DNA of 64,000 nt. Origin: Cladorhizidae sp. MBARI D1340-BT2 (Eukaryota > Porifera > Demospongiae > Poecilosclerida > Cladorhizidae). The stretch lies in NCBI GenBank assembly GCA_028752905.1, contig JAQNBH010000017.1, positions 32,563,908 through 32,627,907 on the forward strand, written 5' to 3'. A program made the position numbers and the translations under genes. The notes beneath the pieces are model-generated. The model made no database searches, had not been told where the DNA came from, and was given only the letters and a program-made list of their open reading frames with translations. This document shows, piece by piece, positions 13,001-24,356 of this stretch. Each line of letters starts with the position of its first letter. Position 1 is the stretch's first letter.

Positions 13001-13765
13001 ACTATCACCCAATACTTCTCTAAATGTATGAAATATCAATGATAGGGTACAGAAATAAAACTCCTAAAATTAGAAACCAGCAACTCCATGATACTTAGTT
13101 TTCCTTCTTTAACATCATTATCAGTAAATTCAGAAAGTTTATCTTAACACAGCCAACCAATTCATCTGATTTAACATCTCGGAGATCTGCCCCAGGATAC
13201 TGAACTTCTTCAACAACATATCTTGATTTGTGTCAATAGCAATTCTGAAATGGAAAAGTAAGTGAGGAAGTAAGGTTGTGATAGAATATTGTTAAGAATA
13301 CCTGGAAGCTGCTTCCCTTGATGAGAGGAAAAACACTATTCTAAGAGTGAGCTCATCAGACACTATTTTCTCAGGAAATTTTAAGAACTCAAGGGTAGAT
13401 CACACAGAAGCTGACAAGAACTTGTTAATGCATCATTTCTTAGTTTTGGGGGATCTGGGATATCAATTCTTTTATATGGGAAAAGGAGTGGGGTAAATTT
13501 GATATTATGCAATTATGTGTGCGAACAGACTTGCTCATATATGCTCTTACGTAATTTACATAGGATCTGGCAGGAGTGTATCATATACTTGATTACATAG
13601 GTATTTTTTATTGTAAGGAGTTGAGTGGCGAAGGGGGAAGTTGGTATATATGTTTAAAAAAAGATTCCGCCCACTTAAAAGCAACTAATGTTCATGCTAG
13701 TATTACTTCCCTCATCTAGACGGTGAGGAGGAAGGGGATTCTGTTTAAGGGGATTACCTAACCCA
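10050..13765. other. intergenic 3' flank of copy A
   Basis: No gene that I can support. Short open frames are AT-rich and unrelated to anything I recognise. Much of the stretch recurs after copy C (about 37300-38960), for example the stretches near 10096 and 37385 around TTCTTCAATCATCTTTTGTC, showing that the duplication included several kilobases of downstream flank. Confidence 0.6.
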
Positions 13766-13766
13766 A

Positions 13767-13857
13767 CACACACACACATACTGCACAACACAAAGGCACA
13801 CATGCACACACATACATGCACACACACACACACATACACACACACACAACACACAAA
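13767..13857. repeat. CA microsatellite before exon-3-like relic of copy B
   Basis: An imperfect (CA)n tract in the polypyrimidine/branch region upstream of the exon-3 acceptor. Comparable CA tracts precede exon 3 in copies A (about 4447-4475), C (about 36098-36175) and D (about 42837-42892), with different lengths. Confidence 0.8.
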
Positions 13858-13910
13858 TATCTATATCAGCAGCTATTATTTTTGGTCGTATTTATCACCC
13901 TGTCCCACAG

Positions 13911-14246
13911 GTTTTGGTGCTCTATCTCTAACCTCTAATGCCATCTCTGCTATCATTCGACTTCCAATAATAGTGCGTGTAAACAACACCAATATCACCA
14001 TAGGAGTTGGAGAGTCCCACAAGTTCTCCTGCAATGCATCTAACATCGTGCAGCTACAATGGTGGCACTTTTCTGGGCACATATGTGGAGTTAACAGCTC
14101 TGGCCAACACTATGGAAGGATAGAAATCACATGCAGTCATGATCTTTAGCTGAGGCATGTCCAGTTGAAAGTTAGTGGCAGCTATCAATGTTTATTAATG
14201 AACAACATTATGCATGTCTGAGTCCGTCATATCCTGAAGGTTGTGG
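13911..14246 (+). pseudogene. Ig-receptor exon 3, copy B (nonsense mutation)
   Basis: This is 336 bp and closely similar to exon 3 of gene A (Ig2), with intact acceptor AG (13909-13910) and GT donor (14247). The first Ig cysteine (FSCNAS) and tryptophan are kept. An in-frame TAG at 14147-14149 cuts the domain before the second cysteine, and the stretch after it is also eroded. The loop between the tryptophan and the GRIEIT strand differs completely from copy A (SGHICGVNSSGQHYGR against SSPNVLDTVLGNTSDGK), although both flanks are nearly identical. No B exons 1-2 or 4-7 are seen on the plus strand. Confidence 0.8.
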
Positions 14247-14950
14247 GTAAGTGGTCATCAACAGTGCTTAGTCTAATTTAAATTGTTGATTTGCCATTTG
14301 TTTGATGATCTACCTCATGATGAAGATGAACTTTTTACATCTGAAGTGGTTTAGCAAGTGAGCCAGAGACATTGTTATGTGTGATAAGGTCATAATTATT
14401 GGTGGGGTGTCCTTTTTCGATGGCATCTTTGTAAAAGCTTCTCAATTATTTTGTTTGGAATAGATTTAAGAGCGTATTCAGTTCCATTCTGTAGGTAATT
14501 TTGTCGTCTTTGACTTAACTCCAATATTTGATAACTGGACTCATTAAATTTTGCTATAAATAATATATATGTTGGCTTTATATAAGTTGGATATTTGGAG
14601 GAACATTTACTGATGCTGAGAGTCTTGCCTGTGGGTGTGTTTCCAATGTCAACAAGCATGAGTTGACACAGTATAACCAGCTTTGCTAATGATCTAAGGA
14701 TCCAGTATCTGCTGTGGTTCCAGCTTTATATACCAGGGTTGACTCCATCTCTTCATAATTATGGTCTGGAGGACATCGTTTTCAAAGGTACTTTTATATT
14801 AAATGCTAAACCTTGTCACCAAGAAAGCCAACCATTGCAGATGCAGCTAAATAAGGGTGGTGGAGGAAAATTATTGTAGAAGGTTTTTGTAGTAGTAAGT
14901 TTTAAAAAGGATACCCTATCCAGTTTCCGAGTTCATTCTGGGAATTTATG
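14240..14950. repeat. inverted repeat, left arm (copy B intron 3)
   Basis: This arm matches 15668-16363 in inverse orientation, with about 700 bp between arms. Both arms are the intron that follows exon 3. In the left arm it begins GTAAGTGGTCATCA, and in the right arm the same junction is read on the minus strand at about 16356. The pair makes a large imperfect palindrome joining copies B and B' head to head. Confidence 0.75.
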
Positions 14951-15084
14951 TCTAGCTGCTGCCCCCCATAGTGACATAATTATAAGGTGTGGTACATTTT
15001 GGAAGTGGTTGCTGAGAATTGGAGGTGAAAATCTCTATTATACAAACATAGTAACAAATTATTCAAATAGGTCACTATTATATA

Positions 15085-15272
15085 TTTACCATTTCATGAG
15101 TTAACATTCCTGAGAGATCTGTATTTCATCATGGACCTTAACACATAATGCAATGATGCTCATAATGCTGATGATTAGCAAACAGAATAGTGTAGCATGC
15201 CAATCATAATGTAGAACTAATATGGAATGTTGTTTCCAGATGAAGTCATTCTGAAGAAAGTCGTACTTAGTT
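15085..15272 (-). pseudogene. membrane-helix exon relic, copy B' (minus strand)
   Basis: Read on the minus strand, this matches exon 6 of gene A (9591-9781): AGTACGACTTTCTTCAGAA, then a degraded version of the extracellular stalk, transmembrane and juxtamembrane sequence. The acceptor AG is not preserved and stop codons interrupt the membrane segment. Its orientation agrees with the other B' pieces at 15668-20260. Confidence 0.65.
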
Positions 15273-15667
15273 ATAATGTACTACATTATAACAATAACAA
15301 CTAACTAAAAAATTATACCTAAATAGCTATGCAGTGCAATGAATATGGCTATGAATTAAAAGCATAACATCTTCTACATAAAGATCATTGACAAATTTAT
15401 TAGCAATAAAACCACAGCCACTAACTGACCATGAAAGATTATTTGGCACTCAATTATTTCTCAATTGAAATCATGTTTCCTCTCTGCATAGCTAATAAAA
15501 GCTTCAGTAAGTGGTGGCTATAATTATGAAATCAATGCTTTAGGGAGGGGGGTGGAGGTTTATAGTGGCCTACACTTCTATTAATTCTCTCCATCCCTGT
15601 AGTTCCATCTCTCTATATTTGCTCAAATGGTGCTATCACAGGAAAAACCCAGAAAAGGTCATAATAC

Positions 15668-16363
15668 AAATTCCCAGAATGAATTCTGATTACTGGAAAC
15701 TGGATAGGATATCCTTTTTAAAACTTACTATATACTACAAGAACCTTCTAAAAAAAACCTACAATAATTTTCCTCCAACAATCCTTATTTAGCCAATGGT
15801 TGGCTTTCTTGGTGGCAAAGCATGCTTCCTCTGAAAACACGATTCCTCCAGACCATATGAAGAGAAGGAGTCACCCCTGGTACATAAGCTGGAACCACAG
15901 CTTAAACAGGATCCTTAGATCATTAGCAAAGCTAAACACTATTATTAGTGTCAACTCATGCTTGGTGACGACATTGGAAACACACCCACAGGCAAGACTC
16001 TCAGCATCAGTAAATGTTTCCTCCAAGTATCTAACTTATATAAAGCCAACATATATTTCATCTCAATTATTTATAGATTTAATGTGTCCAGTTATCAAAT
16101 ATTAGAGTTAAGTCTAAGACGACAAAATTACCTACAGAATGGAACTGAATAAGCTAAATAATTGAGAGGCTTTTACATAGATGCCATCAAAAAGGGACAC
16201 CCCACCAATAATTATTACCTCATCACACATAACAAATGTCTCTGGCTCACTTGCTAAATCACATTCAGATGTAAAAAGTCATGAGATAGATCATCAAACA
16301 AATGGCAAATCACAAAATTAAAATTAGACTAAGCACTGGTGAAGACCACTTACCCACAACCTT
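15668..16363. repeat. inverted repeat, right arm (copy B' intron 3)
   Basis: Reverse complement of 14240-14950. It holds intron sequence only; the open frames in it mirror those on the opposite strand of the left arm and are not genes. Confidence 0.75.
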
Positions 16364-16391
16364 CACGATAATTATGTGTTCATTGTCGTAC
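16364..16391 (-). pseudogene. 3' end of exon 3, copy B', cut off by an insertion
   Basis: The minus strand reads the last few codons of the Ig2 exon. The rest of the exon continues only at 19559-19834, so about 3.2 kb of foreign sequence interrupts it. Bases are lost at the junction compared with copy B. Confidence 0.55.
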
Positions 16392-17800
16392 CAGGGGGGG
16401 GTTCGAGGGGTTCGAACCCCCCTTTTCAACTTGCAGAAAAGCTGGTAAGGTGTACATACATTACGTGTTCTGAGGAGAGTTGGCAGCCGAGCAAGAGAAA
16501 GTTACCGTTTGCATACTTGCCAACTTTCCAGAAGTTAATTCCGGGACATTAATTTTATATACGGCGCGAATTTTAGACCACGCTCCCTAATTAGCGTGCG
16601 CCTTTCCCTTGACCATGCCATTAATTTTATATCGACCTATTTAACTAACCGGTTCATCTCATCATACAACTATTCTCTGTAGATTTCTGGAAGAGGTGGT
16701 TGAATTGATCCATTGAGGGCAAGATAAAAGAACAACAGATGTTTCGTCAGAGGATTCTCAAGCCTTGAAAGAATGCTACATAACTTAGCTGCTTCTTCAC
16801 AAGACAAGAAGAATGACTTCAGACCATCATACTGCCTGAGGTAACGATTCACACACTTCAGCAAGCTGAGCCATCGTGTGGGGCAATGCTTCAAAATCAC
16901 CCCTGGCTCAGTGGTGAAAAGTGAACACCATAGGATGACAAATTGCTGCTATGGAGTAGAATATGTCGATGAAGAGCTGGTCAATGTTCACTGGGAGTAC
17001 CTTAAAACCAGCTTTGACTGTTAAATCAGCCAAATGGCAGATGCAACCAACATCATACAAAGTTGGGATCTCACCCTTAATCAGCTTCTGCACACCTGAC
17101 CTCACTCCTTTCATAACATTGGTGGTATCAGACATGAAAGACACTGCATTGTCAAAGCTGAGCCCATTCTTAGTCAGTGACTGCTTCAAGGCTTGAAACA
17201 AGTTCGTAGCTATATCAATGTTCACAACAGGCATATCCTAGAATCTCGTCCGTACTTCACCTACCTGTGGATCAAGAAGCCTCAAAAGAATTATGCAAGA
17301 CTTATCCCTCTTGTCATGGGATTCATCAATCATCAAAGAGAATGGACCACTTGACATTGACTCCATAACTCTCTGTGTGAAGTAAGGAGCAAGAGCTTTC
17401 TTCACTATGGCGGTGGTTTTGGAGTGGGAACAGGATAATTTCTTTGCAATTTCAGAGTCTGGGAACATCTGGCTGAAAAGCTTGGTGGCATGGTCACTAG
17501 ACAGAAAGGATATGTTGTGCTTAGCAACAAATGTAGCCCACCTGACATCTGCTTCGATTACTTGATCACTTCTCTGATGTAGGAAGAGAGAGGTGATTGG
17601 AATAGTTGATAGCATAGCCTTTGACATATCCTTATGTTTCGGGACGGTTGGCAACTCTGCGTTTGGCAACCCTTCTGAAATATTTCAAAAGGGTGGTAGA
17701 AGTCGAAGAATAGCGGAGTGAACCAGGACAGAACCCCGTTGGGCAGCAAGACACTCTGCGTATTCACATTTCTATGGATGTTATAAATTTGGGGTCACCG
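16392..17800 (-). pseudogene. hAT transposase remnant 1
   Basis: Minus-strand frames at 17669-17238, 17234-16908 and 16900-16670 read in order as parts of a hAT-superfamily transposase (DUF4371/RNase H-like core). They contain SLMIDESHDK around the first catalytic acid region, FMSDTTNVMKGV, CICHLADL, then HCPTRWLSL. Frameshifts or stops separate the pieces. The N-terminal zinc finger and the C-terminal dimerisation region are not visible, so the enzyme is dead. At the outer end a G/C-rich palindromic stretch (CAGGGGGGGGTTCGAGGGG at 16392) may be its terminal inverted repeat; I found no clean target duplication. It is inserted within exon 3 of relic B'. Confidence 0.7.
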
Positions 17801-19558
17801 CTTTCGAAGGAATAGGACTAACTTGGTTACATTCACTGCTAATTTTAGTAATGCTGTGTGGGATTATGAGTCAAGAAGCAAAGCCACTTCTCTTCTGCAT
17901 GCTCTCACAGAATTTGATTGTTTTTTTTTGCCACGGAGTCTGGGTACTATAATTACGCAATAACAGTTTCCTGATTATTGATCAGTTTCTTTCACATGTG
18001 GCTGGCATTACAGTGAAGTTACAGAGTACATACGAATGTAGTTCAAGCATTTCAGCAGATTGATGGTGTTTTATCATACTACAAGGTACTAATATCAATA
18101 ATGAATTTCATAAAATATATTATATATATAATTATATACATGCTGAAAGAATGACATCATCAATAATGTAGTGACAAGTACAATTGAGGAGTGGCTTAAA
18201 ATAAAGGTGGCTCTCCCCTTTATTGACCATATATGTGACTTAGAGACTCGATTCTCACCATTATCAAAAACTTCATCCTCTTTGATGTCTTGTCCCTTCT
18301 ATTTTGTGTATGAAGAACGATGTAAATTTTTCTGATAGTGTGGATGTTTATTTTAGTGATTTGCCATCCCCTGAGATTTTTGACCAGGGACACTTGGCCG
18401 TTGGAAAAAGTTTTGTCTGCATGCCTGCTTCAGAAAGGCACAGTACTTGTGCTACTGCCCTGAAAGAGTGTGATCAACTTTTGTTCCCCAATGTATATAT
18501 ACACCTTATTGAAGATTGCTTGCAACATACCCTTCACATTTACCCGTCACTTCCTGTGAATGTGAACGAAATGCTAGTATTGTATGCAGATTACGTAATT
18601 TTATGAGATGTATATAGTATGACCGAAGATCGATTGACATCTCTGGCATTGATGCATATTATATACATTACCAGCATCACATTGGTCTAGATCAGGTTGT
18701 GGATCTTTTTTCCAGGCTGCACCCAAGGCGGTTGCACTTGAGCAGTGTATTCCTGGATTGATCACAGATTACCCACACATAGCTATTTCATAATCTTTAT
18801 ATATACTCTATATTGAGTCATTTTACCTAAAGCTCCTGTACCTTAGCTTCTGCCTTTCATCCTGAACTTCATGATGATTGTCTTTACAATGTTTTGCAAT
18901 TGACAGTTTTTAATGCACATCATATGAACAGACTATATACATTATAATTGTTTACATGCACTTATATTGAACAAGATATATAGAAGGAAAGAAGGAAGGG
19001 AAAAAGGAAGGGAAGGGAAGAAAGGAAAGGAAAAATATATATATATATAGTTGTGACGGCCATCATTTCTTTTATTATTATTATTATTACTATATACTTA
19101 ATTTTTTATTCAGTATTTCAATTTATTTAACTTAATTCTAATTTAATGTTTGTGGCAGACTCCATCAACACTTAATGAACTACTTTGTTGTATATATCCA
19201 TAGTAATAATATGTTTTTATTAAGTATATAATTTATAGTTTATCTTATTAACAAATTAACAAAATTATATATATTTTTTATCCAATAAAAAAATAATAAC
19301 ATAATATCTTATATAATATATAAAGTAGGACCTCAAGAGTTATGGACCCCTTGGGAAACTGGGTGTTCCGTAACCGAAACATATGTTCTTTAGTATGCAA
19401 TAGAGTTGGGGTCAGAAAACATAATGTAGCATACAAAATCCTGATACGAGGCATACGAGGCAGCTATAGGCTTACTGTAAATTTACCAGGTAATTAAATA
19501 AAGATTACAAAACACCAGTGATGGAACCCCCCTTTTCAGAAGTCTGGGTATGGGCCTG
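17801..19558. other. unassigned inserted sequence with purine tract
   Basis: The remainder of the insertion in relic B'. A 100-codon frame at 18304-18606 (+) is not recognised and has no support from neighbours. A polypurine run of GGAAG-like units lies at about 18980-19031. Around 19325-19380 a segment beginning GTAGGACCTCAAGAG looks like a DNA-transposon terminus but cannot be assigned. The right edge (19518-19558, ending GGGCCTG) resembles a hAT-type end. Confidence 0.35.
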
Positions 19559-19834
19559 GTTAGCTGCCACTAACTTTCAACTGGACATGCCTCAGCTGAA
19601 GATCATGACTGCGTGTGATTTCTATCCTTCCATAGTGTTGGCCAGAGCTGTCAACTCCACATTTGTGCCCAGAAAAGTGCCACCATTGTACCTGCACGAT
19701 GTTAGATGCATTCCAGGAGAAGTTGTGGGACTCTCCAACTCCAATGGAGATATTGGTGTTGTTTACATGCTCTGTTATTGGAAGTTGAATGTTAGCAGAG
19801 ATGGCATTAGAGGTTAGAGATAGAGCACCAAAAC
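19559..19834 (-). pseudogene. Ig-receptor exon 3, copy B' (minus strand, interrupted)
   Basis: The acceptor CCCACAG is intact on the minus strand, and the exon begins at 19834. The reading frame stays open for about 90 codons but has lost the first Ig cysteine (FSWNAS instead of FSCNAS) and is cut by the insertion before the second cysteine. The middle loop is the same variant as copy B (SGHKCGVDSSGQHYGR). Intron 2 continues to about 20260 in inverse orientation, with its GT tract at 19917-19984. Confidence 0.75.
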
Positions 19835-19916
19835 CTGTGGGACAGGGTGATAAATACGACAAAAAATAATAGCTGCTTCCAAATGCTGATATTACCTGTA
19901 GGTTTAGATATCTGTG

Positions 19917-19984
19917 TGTTGTGTGTGTGTGCATGTGTGTGTGTGCATGTGTGCCTTTGTGTTGTGCATATGTGTGTGTGTGTT
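19917..19984. repeat. GT microsatellite (inverted CA tract of copy B')
   Basis: The minus-strand counterpart of the CA tract that precedes exon 3 in the other copies. Confidence 0.8.
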
Positions 19985-20794
19985 GGGTGGAGGAGGGTAG
20001 GCAATCCCCTTAAACAGAATCCCCTTCCTCCTCCACCCTCTAGATGAGGGAAGTGATACTAGCATGAACATTAGTTGCTTTTACCTTTGAAATAGTGCAC
20101 TCCTGCCACATCCTATGTAAATTACGTAAGAGCATATATGATCGATACACTTCAGCAAGTCTGTTCGCAAATTTAACCCACTCCTTCCCCATATAAGAAT
20201 CATAAAAGAATTGATATCCCAGATCCCTCCGAAACTACGAATTGATGCAAACTATAACTTTAGTATTCTGAGAACTCTTGCAGAGAGTATCTCCTGATGA
20301 ACTAACTTGTAGTCTAGTGTGCTAACAACTTCAAGGGAAGCTATTTCCAAGTACTGGTCTGTCTGGAAGAACTTCCCTCATAGCCACACTTAATTTTGTG
20401 TTTCAGAATTTGTAATTTCAATTAATTTGCAGGGCATCAGGATGTTAAACGTTCTCTCTTAGTATCAGAATGTGCCGTTTATGTTGAAGACCTTACCAGG
20501 CTCAATATCACTGCCTCCACATCTAATATTCTTCCCCGTCTCCACATCTAATATTTTTTCCCCATGCCCCAATGTCTTAATAATTATAATATATGCAGGT
20601 GCTATGATCTTATACCATGGTGCAGTAAAACTTAGCATTAGAAGATACCAACTCTTAGCTATCATACTAAAATGTCGAGTGGAATACCTCTTTTAATAAG
20701 CTTTATTACTGAGACCGGTTACGGTGAGAGAGTAGTCACCTCCAATTACAAATCAATTGAACTCCTTTTTGGAACAAATGAGAATATACAATAA
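19985..20794. other. inverted intron 2 and flank of copy B'
   Basis: Up to about 20260 this is intron 2 of B' in inverse orientation (compare 13440-13740). From about 20260 to 20560 it resembles the inverse of 30430-30770, the region before copy C. No gene is visible. Confidence 0.5.
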
Positions 20795-21215
20795 TCAATA
20801 TAGACATCTGTGGATTGATAAGCAAGGGTTTTAAGTTTACTCTGTTTTCCCTGAGGCATTTCAAGAGGCCACCTCTCATCAGAGGCATGACTGGACAAAT
20901 CTCAACATATCTATCAACTTCACACACACCCCAATTAGAGTCATCCAATCAGGGATCCATCTAAGTTATTTGGTCCACTATTGTTTTAAATAGTATGATT
21001 GATTTTAAATTAAAAAAACTAAGCATTTATTATAACATAATTATGATATGTCATGGATGCAGAAGATATGGTAGGCATAAAATAATAAGGGATATAGAAA
21101 GAGCATATTTAACTGCATGGTCACTAAATCAATCGACATATGGTGAGATAGCCAATAATTCATTCTCAGTATTCACCAACGTAACATTCCTGAACATGCT
21201 AATCCTTTTTTTAAA
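20795..21215. repeat. inverted repeat, left arm
   Basis: Matches 23636-24070 in inverse orientation at moderate divergence, for example AGACATCTGTGGATTGATAA here against its complement near 24050. The spacer of about 2.4 kb holds Ig-gene fragments. No coding function. Confidence 0.65.
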
Positions 21216-21399
21216 CCTAAAGTTGCTGCTTAATTATCTATTGCTATCATATGTCAATGTTTTACTGTAGTTACTCTTCAAGTTTTTGGCAGGACTTGAA
21301 CTGTCACTTCACTATGATGCCCATTTCTAGAGAACATAAACTACATGTATGCCATGCATGGCAATGCAGAGTTTTCCATCCACCTCCCTTGCGAGGGCT

Positions 21400-21900
21400 T
21401 GCTTTGCTCCCCAATTATAAAATATTTGAGTTCAATTTGGAAATTTGACGTTATTGGATGATGGCCATCTTGAACAAGTGCAAATTAGGTACCATGTATA
21501 ATTTGTTTTAAAAAAATTCCATTTACTTTCTACATCAATTTTGAAAGTTAGTCTCCTGGGCTCTTGCCATGTGATAGCCATATTGGATTTACGCAGTCAG
21601 TGTAAATTGAAAAATCCACTGAATTTGCTCAAGGTCACTATAGGAACACAAATCATATACTTTAGACTAAGCCATTGGAAGATAATGCTTATATTTCTAT
21701 CTCATTGCCCCTTCTTTTATTAACCAATTTTTCACCTTTTTTGTCTTCGATTAACCTGACATATTGGGTATTGATCTTGAAAAGTTTACATCATAAATTC
21801 TGCACATAAAGTCTGTTTTTCAACCATGATTGTTGATCTTTGAAGTGTGGGTACATATTACGCTGTTATACTGTTCCATAACAGAAAAGTTGTGAGTTGT
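21400..21900. repeat. inverted copy of the 5' flank of gene A
   Basis: Reverse-complement match to about 1500-2110, including the stretch around GATGGCCATCTTGAACA. It contains no gene and shows that the duplicated unit extends about 1.3 kb upstream of the receptor start. Confidence 0.6.
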
Positions 21901-21904
21901 TTTA

Positions 21905-21985
21905 GGTTGCACTCTGACCTTCCCTTACTTCTAGATAACTATCTTCCACAGAAGCACAAGGAAAAGCTACGGACATGGACATCAA
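21905..21985 (-). pseudogene. exon-4-like fragment (minus strand)
   Basis: The minus strand reads a short, truncated match to the start of exon 4 (CTTTTCCT context, then AAGGTCAGAGTGCA). It ends before the Ig cysteine region is complete. Adjacent intron sequence at 22000-22560 parallels 950-1500, so this is the same kind of relic as at 720-861. Confidence 0.5.
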
Positions 21986-23213
21986 CAATAACAATAACAG
22001 CAACAACAACCTAGCATCCCAGGCTATGCGATCATTTCCTTTATAAAAGTAAAAGCAGCGGCTTCAGTATATAGCAGAAATCCATGATATTCCTGGTATA
22101 AATTCTATTACAAATTAACTTGTATGGAACGACAGAGGATACCCTTTACAACTTCTTAGTACTGGAACACTTTAAAAAAAAAACACCACAATCCACTTCC
22201 TGTGGCTTCCATATCAAAATCAAATACCTGTGAGGCTTCACAATTTGGGTGGTCTGGCAATCACTGGACTACTTTGCCTGGCACTGCCAAACTACTTGGA
22301 TGTGGGTTAAAATTTAGAAAAGGTATAGCCTACCCTTTTAAAGCATTCCTTCTTTGAAGACACTAAACATAGGGGTCCTCCAGACTACTCCAAAGAGGTG
22401 GAATTACCCCTCTTACATATGACTAAAAAGCTAGAGCTACAGCTGAAACAAGATCCTTCCTTATCTCATTAGCTACCACTGTATATGGTTACACTATGGA
22501 GTGTTCAGCACAGTTAAGTCTTGGTGGATTATGCTGCATAAACTCGGGGGAAACAGGTTGTACTTCTGAGCAGCACAATTATGCTGAAAAGTATGGTGTG
22601 CAGGCTGTTTGTTAACCCTTCACTTGATAATACATGGCGTGACATGCATTTCAACATTCATCTGGGAGACCAATCTGTGTGGTTGCTGTGGTACCCATAC
22701 TATCGTGTGTGTGTGTGCATGTGTGTGTGTGTGTATGTATGTTTTTTAAAAATTTTAATATTTGCTATTGTTGAGGTTCCACATATTTTATAATCCTCTT
22801 TGTACGTGATTGACAGAAGTCAGTTATATTGTGACTAACTTGAGCTACTTGTTGCACTGAAAGTTTGTTAGCGAGCCATCCACTCTCAGCCAGTCAAGCT
22901 CCCTAACTAATATTATTAACTTATATAGTCATGTAAAGCTCAGACAGTAACAGTTACCTAATAGGTGTAGTCATCTGATTGGCTGTAATGTTATGAGCTG
23001 AGTGGATAACCACAATCTGGCCAGTTAGGAGAGTCCACTCTGTGTTGTATATTAATTATTGTGACTCAAGATGCATTCTTTAATACTTTATCAGCAGTTA
23101 TAGAATTAGCACAGGGAGTGAGCTCAGATCAGGAGACAGGCAGAGGTCAAGGCTAACCATAGACAGTTGTTATGCAATCACTTTTGTTGTAGGTGTTAAT
23201 ATTGGTGCTGCAG
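21986..23213. other. intron-derived sequence of a decayed Ig copy
   Basis: Non-coding. Pieces match introns 3-4 of the receptor family, for example CCAATCTGTGTGGTTGCTGT near 22670, matching intron 4 near 5905. A GT tract lies at 22706-22740. Orientation switches inside the stretch, indicating rearrangement. Confidence 0.45.
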
Positions 23214-23275
23214 AAGGCATTACTATAACTACTGTAGAACTCCACCAATATGACAGTTTGCTCTGAGATTAGCAG
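23214..23275 (+). pseudogene. exon-5-like fragment with internal deletion
   Basis: Begins after a TGCAG acceptor with AAGGCATTACTATAACTACT, as in exon 5 of gene A, then jumps from the strand-E region directly to the exon end (GATTAGCAG). About 60 of 159 bp remain, so the Ig cysteine is gone. Confidence 0.6.
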
Positions 23276-23417
23276 GTCGTTGAAGGCAAGGTCAGTTGTA
23301 GGGTAGGCAGGGGAAGTTTTTAGTGGTCATTATGGTAGGGCAGGAAGTGGATAATATTCGGGGAAATCATTTTGGAAAGTTATGAGTGAAAGATAGCCAA
23401 AAGGAAAGGGGTATATT

Positions 23418-23448
23418 GGTGTGTGTGTGTGTCTTTGTATGTGCATCC

Positions 23449-23484
<36 letters not shown>

Positions 23485-23515
23485 ATGTGTGTGTGTGTGT
23501 GTCTGTCTGTCTGTG
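23418..23515. repeat. GT microsatellite
   Basis: A long nearly pure (GT)n tract, in the same relative place after an exon-5 relic as the intron-5 tract of gene A. Confidence 0.85.
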
Positions 23516-23635
23516 TAGGATATTTCACTGTCTGTAGGTGGTTTGATGGTCGACTATAAGCTTGTATACAGCTAGTTGTAAGTTTATGCCTTGCCAAAAA
23601 CGTGAAGAGCTGAAATAGCAACAACTTTAGTTAAT

Positions 23636-24070
23636 AAAAGGATTAGCATGTTTAGGAATGTTATGCTGGTGAACACTGACAATGAATTATTGACTGCCAC
23701 CACACATCTACTTGCTGGGAGCTATCCAATCCATTTAGTGACCATGCAGCACTTAAATATGCTCTTTCTATATCCCTTATTATTTTATACCTATCAAACC
23801 TTCTGCAGCCATGACATATCATAATTATGTTATACTAGATGCCTAGGTTGTTCAAAATCAAGCATATTATTCAAAACAATAGTGGTCCAAATAGTATGGG
23901 TGATGTCGAGGGTGATTTGATGACTCTAATTGGAGTGTGTGATGTCAAGGGAACTGTTTAGATTTGAGTAGTTAAGTCTCTGATGCAATGCAGCCACTTG
24001 GAATCCCTCAGGAAAAACAGAGTAAACTTGAAACCCTTGCTTATCAATCTACAGATGTCTATATTAATGA
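23636..24070. repeat. inverted repeat, right arm
   Basis: Partner of 20795-21215 in inverse orientation. No gene. Confidence 0.65.
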
Positions 24071-24219
24071 TTTAATCTTGAAACTGCTGAGCCTGTTAAG
24101 GCCACCACATATACTACAGCACAGTGTGAGACCATGTAACAGTAACTAAATCTAAGAACAATCTATAATTATTATCAACTCTACTTAACTAATAAAATAC
24201 TAATAGTTATGAGTTTCCT

Positions 24220-24354
24220 ACTGCTCAAGGAGGGAGGAGAGGAGGGAACCAAAGATCATTCCTCAGCTCGCCATACAACAGTTCCTTTTTCCTCTGCCAC
24301 CACTTCTCTACCCAATACATACACTCACCTCCTCCATCACTGCATCACTTACTG
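24220..24354 (-). pseudogene. LINE ORF fragment, 3'-most piece
   Basis: C/T-rich on the plus strand. On the minus strand it continues in sense the frame that breaks off at 27146: the piece ending GKGVEGVS there is followed here by an open stretch beginning DAVMEEVSVCIG. This supports one LINE-like ORF split by the hAT between them. The LINE class is not determined. Confidence 0.45.
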
Positions 24355-24356
24355 AC

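Noticed and set aside
15565..16152. Frames of 64-101 codons on the plus strand
   Set aside because: They are the reverse complement of the intron at 14240-14950, so not genes.
18304..18606. 100-codon plus-strand frame
   Set aside because: No recognisable motif, splice context or neighbour support; lies in transposon-rich junk.
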